Source: Pseudomonas sp. PA15(2017)
GTDB lineage: Bacteria > Pseudomonadota > Gammaproteobacteria > Pseudomonadales > Pseudomonadaceae
Assembly (NCBI RefSeq): GCF_001945395.1
Contig: NZ_MSXV01000021.1
Coordinates: forward strand, 1-64,000
Direction: 5' to 3'
Length of the DNA: 64,000 bases
Shown: positions 58,135-64,000 of the stretch, piece by piece
How the letters are laid out: each line of letters begins with the position of its first letter
Position numbering within the stretch: position 1 is the first letter of the stretch
Position numbers and translations under genes: made by a program
Notes under the pieces: generated by a model
Seen by the model: only the letters and a program-made list of their open reading frames with translations
Database searches by the model: none
Told to the model about the DNA's origin: nothing

Positions 58135-60507
58135 TTAATCCTCTAAATGGGGGCGCCAGGTTTTCAACAGCAGGGCGTTGCTCACCACGCTGACACTCGA
58201 CAGTGCCATGGCCGCGCCGGCGAGCATCGGGTCGAGCAGCCCGAAGGCCGCCAGGGGAATGCCCACCAGGTTGTAGATGAACGCCCAGAACAGATTCTGG
58301 CGGATCTTCGCATAGGTGCGCCGGGCGATATCCAGGGCCGCAGGCACCAGGCGCGGGTCGCCGCGCATCAGGGTGATGCCGGCTGCCTGCATGGCCACGT
58401 CGGTGCCGCCGCCCATGGCGATGCCGACATGGGCCGCTGCCAGGGCCGGGGCGTCGTTGATGCCGTCGCCGACCATGGCCACCACGCCGGCCTCTTTCAG
58501 CTCAGCGACGATACGTGCCTTGTCCGCCGGCAGCACCTGGGCATGCACCGATTCGATGCCCAGCTGGCGGGCGACGGCCTGCGCGCTGCCCCGGTTGTCG
58601 CCGCTGATCAGGTGGCTGCCGATATGTCGTGCGTCGAGGGCGGTGATCGCTTCATGGGCGCCGTCCTTCAAGGTGTCGCCAAAGGCGAACAACGCCAGCA
58701 CCCGTGGCGCGTCGCCCTGCTCGATCAACCAGGACAGGGTACGGCCTTCGGCTTCCCAGTCACGGGCGGCCGTGGCCAGTTCCATGGGTTCGGCGGCGCC
58801 GCTTTCCTCGAGCAGGCGACGATTGCCGAGTTGCAGGGCGCGCCCTTCGACCTGCCCGGCGATACCGCGACCGGCCAGGGCCTGGCTGGCGCCGAGCGAA
58901 GCCAGTGCAACGCCGGCCTCCTGGCAGCCCTGCAGCACCGCCTTGGCCAGGGGGTGCTCGCTGCCTTGTTGCAGCGTACCGGCCAGGCGCATCGCTTGCC
59001 GATCATCGATCCCGATGGCATGCAGGTGCGCGATTCGCGGTGTGCCCGAGGTCAGGGTGCCGGTCTTGTCGAAGGCCACCACCGTTACACCATGGGCGAC
59101 TTCCAGGGCTTCGGCGTCCTTGATCAGAATGCCATGGCGGGCGGCCACGCCGGTCCCGGCCATGATCGCCGTGGGCGTCGCCAAGCCCAGGGCGCAGGGG
59201 CAGGCGATCACCAGTACGGCGACGGCGTTGAGCAGCGCTTGCTCGATGCCGGCGCCGAGGGCCAGCCAGGTGATCAGGGTCAGCAGGGCGACCAGCAGGA
59301 CCACCGGCACGAACACCTGGCTGACGCGATCCACCAGTTTCTGGATCGGTGCCTTGGCAGCCTGGGCGTCCTCGACCAGGCGGATGATGCGCGCGAGCAC
59401 GGTTTCCGCACCGAGGGCGGTGGTCTCGATCAGCAGACGGCCTTCGCCATTGATCGCGCCGGCGGTCACCCGGTCGCCGGGCACCTTGGCCTGGGGCACG
59501 CTTTCGCCGCTGATCAGCGCCTCATCAGCGTGGCTGGCGCCTTCCAGCACCCTGCCGTCGACCGCGAAGCGCTCGCCGGGCTTGACCACGACATGCTCGC
59601 CCACGCTCAGCGCGCTGACCGCCACCCGCTGCTCGATCCCGTCTTGCATGCGCGTGGCCTCGTCGGGGCGCAGCGCCTGCAGGGCGCGAATGGCACCCGT
59701 GGTCTGGCGCTTGGCGCGGCTCTCCAGGTATTTGCCGAGCAGGATCAGGGCGATGATCACCGCCGAGGCTTCGAAGTACAGGTGCGGCGCGTGCCCGGCC
59801 GGGGTGATCGCCCATTGATAGAGGCTCAGGCCATAGCCGGCACTGGTGCCAAGGGCGACCAACTGATCCATGTTGCCGGCGCCGCTGCGCAGCGCGTGCC
59901 AGGCGGCGCGGTAGAAACGCGCACCGAGCACAAACTGCACCGGTGTTGCCAGCAGGAACTGCGCCCAGGCCGGCAGCACCAGGTGCACGCCAAAAGGCGT
60001 CAGCAGCATCGGTAGCACCAGCGGCGCGGCCAGCAGCAGGGCCAGCGCCAGCCGCCAGCGCTCGGCGGTGAGGTGGCGGTCACCATTCACGGCAGGTGCG
60101 GCCACGGGGCTGGCCGCGTAGCCCGCGGCATCGACGGCGTTCAGCAAGGCCTGGGTATCGGTATCGGGCAGCACCTGTACCCGGGCCCGCTCGGTCGCCA
60201 GGTTGACGCTGACCTCCAACACGCCGGGCTGCTTGCCCAGCGCACGCTCGACGCGGCCCACGCAGCTGGCGCAGGTCATGCCGGTGATCGCCAGATCCAA
60301 ATGCTGCGCTGGCACCTCATAACCCGCCTTCGCCACGGCCGCCACCAGTGCCGGCAGTTGCTCGGCAGGTGCCTGCACCCGCGCCCGCTCGCTGGCCAGG
60401 TTTACATGGGCAGTGGTGACCTGCGCCACGCCGCGCAAGGCGCGCTCGACCCGGCCGGCACAACTGGCGCAGGTCATACCGCTGATCGGCAGATCGAAAG
60501 TGGGCAT
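58135..60507 (-). CDS. copA: Copper-exporting P1B-type ATPase
   Basis: A 790-aa inner-membrane Cu(I) efflux pump. Two N-terminal heavy-metal domains (GMTCASC at Cys13/16 and Cys79/82), eight predicted spans with the CPC metal site (Cys436-Pro-Cys438), phosphorylated Asp480 in DKTGTLTSG, the HP motif near SEHPLAKAV, and [11 protein letters not shown] CueR box lies 40 bases upstream of ATG 60507. With cueR directly downstream it forms a copper-resistance operon. Confidence 0.95.
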   Translation of the reverse strand: MPTFDLPISGMTCASCAGRVERALRGVAQVTTAHVNLASERARVQAPAEQLPALVAAVAKAGYEVPAQHLDLAITGMTCASCVGRVERALGKQPGVLEVSVNLATERARVQVLPDTDTQALLNAVDAAGYAASPVAAPAVNGDRHLTAERWRLALALLLAAPLVLPMLLTPFGVHLVLPAWAQFLLATPVQFVLGARFYRAAWHALRSGAGNMDQLVALGTSAGYGLSLYQWAITPAGHAPHLYFEASAVIIALILLGKYLESRAKRQTTGAIRALQALRPDEATRMQDGIEQRVAVSALSVGEHVVVKPGERFAVDGRVLEGASHADEALISGESVPQAKVPGDRVTAGAINGEGRLLIETTALGAETVLARIIRLVEDAQAAKAPIQKLVDRVSQVFVPVVLLVALLTLITWLALGAGIEQALLNAVAVLVIACPCALGLATPTAIMAGTGVAARHGILIKDAEALEVAHGVTVVAFDKTGTLTSGTPRIAHLHAIGIDDRQAMRLAGTLQQGSEHPLAKAVLQGCQEAGVALASLGASQALAGRGIAGQVEGRALQLGNRRLLEESGAAEPMELATAARDWEAEGRTLSWLIEQGDAPRVLALFAFGDTLKDGAHEAITALDARHIGSHLISGDNRGSAQAVARQLGIESVHAQVLPADKARIVAELKEAGVVAMVGDGINDAPALAAAHVGIAMGGGTDVAMQAAGITLMRGDPRLVPAALDIARRTYAKIRQNLFWAFIYNLVGIPLAAFGLLDPMLAGAAMALSSVSVVSNALLLKTWRPHLED

Positions 60508-60546
60508 GGCGGTCTCCGCAATTCCAGGCAGTTGCCCACAGGATCA

Positions 60547-60567
60547 ACCTTGCCACATGGGTAAGGT
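60547..60567 (-). promoter_or_regulatory. CueR box of copA
   Basis: A 21-base dyad starting ACCTTGCC and ending AAGGT, with the spacing and ends of the E. coli CueR operator, overlaps a TTGACC -35 on the minus strand. The unusually long promoter spacer expected for MerR-type activation fits. Confidence 0.85.
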
Positions 60568-60592
60568 CAAGCCCTGGCGGTAACGAGAGGGA

Positions 60593-60979
60593 TCACTGGC
60601 TGGAAGGTGCGGGTGTCAGGTAGGGCCCGGAAGGGCTCAGGCCTATGCGATAGCGGCGGATCTCGCCGGCGGTGAGGCTCAGCCGCTGGCTGTCGAGGGG
60701 CGTGATGCCGGCCTGGCAGCTTTCCGTGCCGATCATGCCCAGGCGCACCGATACATCGCCAGGCGGCAGGTTGAACGACACCGATTGGCCCTGGAACAGC
60801 CGGGCGGCGAGCTGATCCTGCAGGTACACGCCGAATTCGCACGGCGAGGCGACTTCCAGGCGCTCGCGGGAAATGATCAGCACGGCGTAGCCATCGCCCA
60901 TGGTGGTGTGCGACGGCAGTACCTGGGAGAGCGCCGGCAAGGGCAGGGCGAGAAACAGTGAGAACAGGAGGCGGGTCAT
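60593..60979 (-). CDS. Hypothetical exported protein
   Basis: A 128-aa protein with a signal peptide (MTRLLFSLFLALPLPALS) and a small beta-rich mature part (GYAVLIISRERLEVASPCEF, FNLPPGDVSVRLGMIG) with two Cys that could pair (SPCEFG and ESCQAG). It is probably periplasmic. It lies between copA and copZ but reads on the copA strand, upstream of the copA CueR box, so it has its own promoter. A role in copper handling is possible from position only. Confidence 0.65.
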   Translation of the reverse strand: MTRLLFSLFLALPLPALSQVLPSHTTMGDGYAVLIISRERLEVASPCEFGVYLQDQLAARLFQGQSVSFNLPPGDVSVRLGMIGTESCQAGITPLDSQRLSLTAGEIRRYRIGLSPSGPYLTPAPSSQ

Positions 60980-61049
60980 GGTCAGACCATAAGAAGGTTG
61001 AGTGATCTGAGCTTGGCTGAGGTTGGCCGGTTCAACAAGCGGTCTGTTG

Positions 61050-61070
61050 ACCTTGCCACGATGGCAAGCT
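61050..61070 (+). promoter_or_regulatory. CueR box of copZ
   Basis: A second 21-base dyad starting ACCTTGCC and ending GGCAAGCT, with TTGACC overlapping its left end. It faces copZ 50 bases away. One mismatch in the right arm suggests a somewhat weaker site than that of copA. Confidence 0.8.
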
Positions 61071-61119
61071 CGATACTCGCCAGCACCCCAATCGAAGCCC
61101 ACGGGCAGAGGAGACGACG

Positions 61120-61338
61120 ATGCAGATATTCAAGGTGGGAGGCATGACCTGCGCACATTGCGAGCGCGCGATCACAGGTGCCGTACAGGAGATCGACGCC
61201 TCGGCGCAAGTGCAGGTCGATATCGCGGCGGGTGAAGTGAGGGTACACACCACCCACCCGGTCGATCAGGTGCTCGAAACGATCATCAACGAAGGTTACA
61301 AGGCCGAAGCGGTGCCTGCGGCTAAGACCAGTCGCTGA
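61120..61338 (+). CDS. copZ: Copper chaperone CopZ
   Basis: A 72-aa heavy-metal-associated domain protein binding Cu(I) through GMTCAHC (Cys residues about 9 and 12). It would carry copper to CopA or buffer it. GAGGAG precedes ATG 61120, and a CueR box lies just upstream. The gene overlaps the end of the TetR gene by 17 bases, tail to tail. Confidence 0.94.
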   Translation: MQIFKVGGMTCAHCERAITGAVQEIDASAQVQVDIAAGEVRVHTTHPVDQVLETIINEGYKAEAVPAAKTSR

Positions 61339-61942
61339 TCAGGCCGCGAAACAGCCCGTCGATCATGATCGGCCCATCGTGCTTAGGGTCGAACAGGTTG
61401 TTGTCGCGCAGCCAGTCGCTTAGCATGCCGACGATCAATGCATGCAGGGTGCGGGCGGCCAGGCGAGGTGTCATGCCTGGGCGCAGCCGCTGCTGGGTGG
61501 CCGGCTGGGCGAAAATCATCTCGCACAGGGCGATGAACTGATTGATGAACGCCTCGTGGCGTTCTTCCGCCTCGCGCAGTTCTTCGGTGAACTCGCAGCG
61601 GTGCAGCAGAATGGTGAAGATCCGCCGCTTCTGTTCGTCTTCGGCTATCCCGGCGATACCTTCCACGCAAAGCGTGTGCAGTGACTGCAGGCCATTGCCC
61701 TGGTCGTTCTCGACCAGGCGCCCAGCCAATTGCTCCGGGGGCAGGCGTACCTGGCTGAGCATGTCATGAAACAGATGGGCCTTGTTCTGGAAGTGCCAGT
61801 AGACAGCCCCGCGAGTCACCCCTGCGTGCTTGGCGATGTGTTCGAGGCTGGTGTGAGCGACGCCCTTTTCCAGAAACAGTATTTCGGCAGATGCCAGTAT
61901 GGTGGTGCGGGTCTGCTCTGCTTGTTCTTTGGTTCGACGCAT
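61322..61942 (-). CDS. TetR/AcrR-family repressor
   Basis: A 206-aa regulator of the AcrR/TtgR group. The HTH is TSLEHIAKHAGVTRGAVYWHF, nearly that of TtgR, followed by NKAHLFHDML. The C-terminal ligand-binding half has ILLHRCEFTEELREAEER. I start at ATG 61942 (MRRTKEQAEQTR), the usual family start, though the ribosome site is weak. Divergent from the Bcr/CflA exporter, with an operator between; it probably represses both and responds to a toxic compound. Confidence 0.87.
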   Translation of the reverse strand: MRRTKEQAEQTRTTILASAEILFLEKGVAHTSLEHIAKHAGVTRGAVYWHFQNKAHLFHDMLSQVRLPPEQLAGRLVENDQGNGLQSLHTLCVEGIAGIAEDEQKRRIFTILLHRCEFTEELREAEERHEAFINQFIALCEMIFAQPATQQRLRPGMTPRLAARTLHALIVGMLSDWLRDNNLFDPKHDGPIMIDGLFRGLISDWS

Positions 61943-62006
61943 ACGACAGGAATCGATCGGTTCAGGAAGCAGCAAGTGTAATTATTTTTTGCAGCGGATG
62001 TTTGTT

Positions 62007-62028
62007 TTACAGACGAACTTGTATGTAA
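62007..62028. promoter_or_regulatory. TetR/AcrR-type operator
   Basis: TTACAGAC-GAACTT-GTATGTAA is a 22-base imperfect palindrome between the divergent TetR and exporter genes. It closely resembles known TtgR/AcrR sites, which are built on TTACA and TGTAA arms. Confidence 0.72.
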
Positions 62029-62105
62029 TTGTCGGCGTCCACTTCTTTCAAGCGCCTCAACCGTCTTTTTTCGCCGGAGGGGGACACCTGTCGAGTACAT
62101 CGCCA

Positions 62106-63296
62106 ATGCCGCTTCGCCTGTTACTGATCCTTGGCGCGCTCAGCGCCTTCGGCCCACTGGCCATCGATTTCTACCTGCCCAGCTTTCCTGCGTTGGCGCT
62201 GGCGTTCGATACCGACACCGAGCACGTGCAGCTTTCGCTGGCGTCCTATTTCGCTGGCCTGGCGATTGGGCAACTGGTGTACGGGCCGCTGGCCGACCGC
62301 TTCGGCCGACGCACGCCTTTGCTGGTCGGGGTGTCGTTGTTCACCCTGGCGTCGTTGGCCTGCGCCCTGGCACCGAGCCTGGAGTGGCTGATCGCCGCCC
62401 GTTTCGTCCAGGCCCTGGGCGGTTGTGCGGGTATGGTGATTTCCCGCGCGGTGGTGCGTGACCTGTGCGACCCAATCAGTTCCGCCAAGGTGTTCTCGCA
62501 ACTGATGCTGGTGATGGGCCTGGCGCCGATTCTCGCGCCGGTGGCGGGCGGCTTGCTGCTGAATCTGTTCGGCTGGCCATCGATCTTCGTCTGCCTGACG
62601 CTGTTCAGCGCGGCTTGCCTGGTCGCCCTCGCCCTGTGGCTGCCGGAGACGCTGAGCCCGAGCATTCAGCCGCCGCCCCTGAGCGGCGCGCTGAGGGAAT
62701 ACATGCGCCTGTTCGGTGATCTGCCGTTCATTGGCCATGCACTGACCGGCGGCCTGGCCATTGCCGGCATGTTCGCCTACATCGCCGGTTCGCCCTTCGT
62801 GTTCATCGAGCTCTACGGCGTGCCGGCCGAGCACTACGGTTGGCTGTTCGGTACCAACGCTGCAGGCTTCATCCTCGCCGCCCAGGTAAACGCCTGGCTG
62901 GTGTCACGGCATGGGCCGGCTTACTGGGCCAGGCGCATCGTCTGGTTCTATCTGGCCTGCGGCACCGGCCTGCTGGTGCTGGCGTGGGTAGGGCCGCAAG
63001 CCCTGTGGCCATTGATGGTGCCGCTTTTCGGCTGCATCGCCTCGCTGGGGATTCTGCTGCCCAACACCTCTGCTTGCGCCATGGCTGGTCAGGGCCGCCA
63101 TGCCGGCAGCGCCTCGGCGCTGATGGGCAGCCTGCAATTCACCATCGCCGCCAGTGCGGCCTCCATGGTTGGCGTGCTGCACGATGGCAGCGCCGTACCC
63201 ATGGCACTGGTCATCTTCAGCTGCGGCGTGCTGGCAGTGGGCGCGTCGCGCTTCACCCGTTGGGCAGAGCGTCGCGCCGGCCACCCGAACGGTTGA
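62106..63296 (+). CDS. Bcr/CflA-family drug efflux MFS transporter
   Basis: A 396-aa inner-membrane exporter with 12 spans. The DHA1 signature is GPLADRFGRRTPLLVG in loop 2-3, preceded by AIDFYLPSFPALA in span 1, typical of Bcr/CflA. It should expel drugs such as bicyclomycin or chloramphenicol-like compounds by proton exchange; the natural substrate is unknown. ATG 62106 fits the family start, but GGAGGGGG lies 22 bases away, so a non-ATG start a few codons upstream is conceivable. Confidence 0.9.
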   Translation: MPLRLLLILGALSAFGPLAIDFYLPSFPALALAFDTDTEHVQLSLASYFAGLAIGQLVYGPLADRFGRRTPLLVGVSLFTLASLACALAPSLEWLIAARFVQALGGCAGMVISRAVVRDLCDPISSAKVFSQLMLVMGLAPILAPVAGGLLLNLFGWPSIFVCLTLFSAACLVALALWLPETLSPSIQPPPLSGALREYMRLFGDLPFIGHALTGGLAIAGMFAYIAGSPFVFIELYGVPAEHYGWLFGTNAAGFILAAQVNAWLVSRHGPAYWARRIVWFYLACGTGLLVLAWVGPQALWPLMVPLFGCIASLGILLPNTSACAMAGQGRHAGSASALMGSLQFTIAASAASMVGVLHDGSAVPMALVIFSCGVLAVGASRFTRWAERRAGHPNG

Positions 63297-63299
63297 CGC

Positions 63300-63476
63300 T
63301 CAGCCGGCCTGGCGTTTTTCGGCCGGCAGCGGGTGCGGAGCCTGCACCCGTGCCTGCAGCGTCGCCACGAACCGGCGTGCTTCCTCTTCACTGCGAAAGC
63401 TGACCTGATGCTTGCCCAGGCGCACCTGCCAGCAGGTGCCGAGAGGGCCTTGCGATGCACGGATCTGGATGTCCAT
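63300..63476 (-). CDS. 58-aa hypothetical protein
   Basis: A short gene with a good GGGAG ribosome site before ATG 63476 (MDIQIRASQGPLGTCWQVRL, ending AEKRQAG). It has a small beta-strand start and a charged helix (SFRSEEEARRFVATLQARV), the plan of a tiny DNA- or RNA-binding or regulatory protein. It converges with the exporter gene, ending 4 bases from it. Not recognised, but codon use fits the genome. Confidence 0.65.
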   Translation of the reverse strand: MDIQIRASQGPLGTCWQVRLGKHQVSFRSEEEARRFVATLQARVQAPHPLPAEKRQAG

Positions 63477-63506
63477 CGACGTGTCTCCCGGTGAGGTGGA
63501 GACAGT

Positions 63507-63805
63507 CTAGGGGCTGTTGACGTTTCAACGCGGGCCGCGTTGCCGCGAGAAATCTCGCCAGGCCGGGCGGCGATCCGCTAGGCGGAGGACGCAGGGAATG
63601 GACTAGCCGTCCGCGTTTTCCCTTGCCAAGTCCTCCAACAACGCATGGCGAGATTTCTCGCGCAACCCGCAGGGCCGGGCCCGTTTTTGCGCGATGCGGC
63701 GTTACTCGATGGCTCATTTGGCCCACCAAACTTCGCATCTCGTGCCTTGCCTCGCGCAAAAACGGGCTCCGGCGCGGCCGTGCGTGAAACGTCAACAGAC
63801 CCTAG
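63507..63805. mobile_element. 299-bp nested palindromic element
   Basis: Outer ends match as inverted repeats at 20 of 21 positions (CTAGGG-CTGTTGACGTTTCA, 63507-63527, and its complement at 63785-63805). Inside lie two further inverted-repeat pairs in series: CGCGAGAAATCTCGCC (63544-63559) with 63647-63662, and GCCCGTTTTTGCGCGA (63679-63694) with 63752-63767, both perfect. No gene is present. It would fold into a two-armed cruciform or RNA. A single end also occurs at 3676. Confidence 0.8.
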
Positions 63806-63887
63806 CCAGTGCTCGCGTATCTGCCATGGCGCCGCTCAACGGATGGAATGGTCGTGAGCTTGGCGCGCTTGCCACTTTATCCCAGGC

Positions 63888-63915
63888 AAAAAAAGACCCG
63901 GCAATTTGCCGGGTC
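63888..63915 (-). terminator. Terminator of a minus-strand gene beyond the window
   Basis: On the minus strand GACCCGGC and GCCGGGTC pair and are followed by seven T. It should end a gene entering from the right edge. Minus-strand stop codons at 63980-63978 or 63964-63962 may end that gene, but too little is present to identify it. Bases 63806-63887 hold nothing else I can see. Confidence 0.8.
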
Positions 63916-64000
63916 AATAACCGTGATTAGCCTGATGAGGAGATAACCTGAAGAGTCCGACCTAAGGGCTCTTGAGCTTATCGACCGATCTCGCGATCAG

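Noticed and set aside
58147..60015. 622-codon plus-strand open frame
   Set aside because: Antisense to copA, whose motifs are complete; no recognisable domain.
1..64000. CRISPR array, rRNA or ordinary tRNA genes
   Set aside because: I saw no regularly spaced repeats and no tRNA or rRNA signatures other than the tRNA-like ends of ssrA and its copy at attL.
63917..64000. Partial gene at the right edge
   Set aside because: A minus-strand terminator implies a gene beyond, but two frames could end here and too few codons are visible to choose or name one.

Overview
The window is a stretch of a GC-rich Pseudomonas chromosome. The gene families and their order (nadC next to ampD-ampE, vfr next to an OsmC gene and coq7, hemJ to bactofilin to erpA, gbuA-gbuR) match Pseudomonas loci I know, but the arrangement differs from P. 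aeruginosa PAO1, so this is another species of the genus. All names rest on motif and family recognition by eye; no database search was run.

Layout. 1-8.5 kb: nadC, a DUF1631 gene, ampD-ampE, a TatD-type hydrolase and an AsmA-family gene. 8.7-15.5 kb: the fructose PTS, with fruR reading away from fruB-fruK-fruA and a near-perfect Cra operator between them. 15.5-23.5 kb: vfr, OsmC, coq7, an AAA ATPase, an SDR, a DUF805/zinc-ribbon membrane protein, hemJ, a DUF6776-like gene, bactofilin and erpA. 23.6-36.0 kb: a filamentous phage (Pf-type inovirus) prophage in the 3' end of the tmRNA gene, bounded by perfect 75-bp direct repeats. It has lysogeny control (repressor, excisionase), a structural and assembly block (ssDNA-binding candidate, coat proteins, adsorption protein, gpVI, Zot/gpI), the replication initiator, integrase and a HigBA-type toxin-antitoxin pair. 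An AT-rich two-gene cargo of unknown function lies at its left end. Left of it sits the ruined end of an older, related prophage.

36.0-47.8 kb: ssrA, a small periplasmic protein, a cation diffusion facilitator, a lipoprotein, hrpB, a guanidino-acid catabolic cluster (AruI-like decarboxylase, Na+/solute symporter, gbuA, gbuR) and glucarate dehydratase gudD. 47.8-57.7 kb: twin operators, a LacI-type regulator, a membrane protein, an NYN nuclease/DEDDh exonuclease pair, an RhlE-type helicase, a glyoxalase-fold protein, a flavoprotein, a histone-deacetylase-family protein, a GNAT, TesB and a HAD phosphatase. 57.7-61.3 kb: copper homeostasis (cueR, copA, copZ) with two CueR boxes. 61.3-64 kb: a TetR regulator divergent from a Bcr/CflA drug exporter, a 58-aa ORF and a large palindromic element.

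Two families of small non-coding mobile elements occupy the intergenic gaps. One is a roughly 200-bp element with terminal inverted repeats around a REP-like hairpin (three copies). The other is a 299-bp nested palindrome at 63.5 kb, with a solitary end just upstream of ampD. The parts most likely to hold undescribed biology are the AT-rich prophage cargo (24.7-25.5 kb), the two unidentified minus-strand prophage genes (25.6-26.5 kb) and these non-coding elements.
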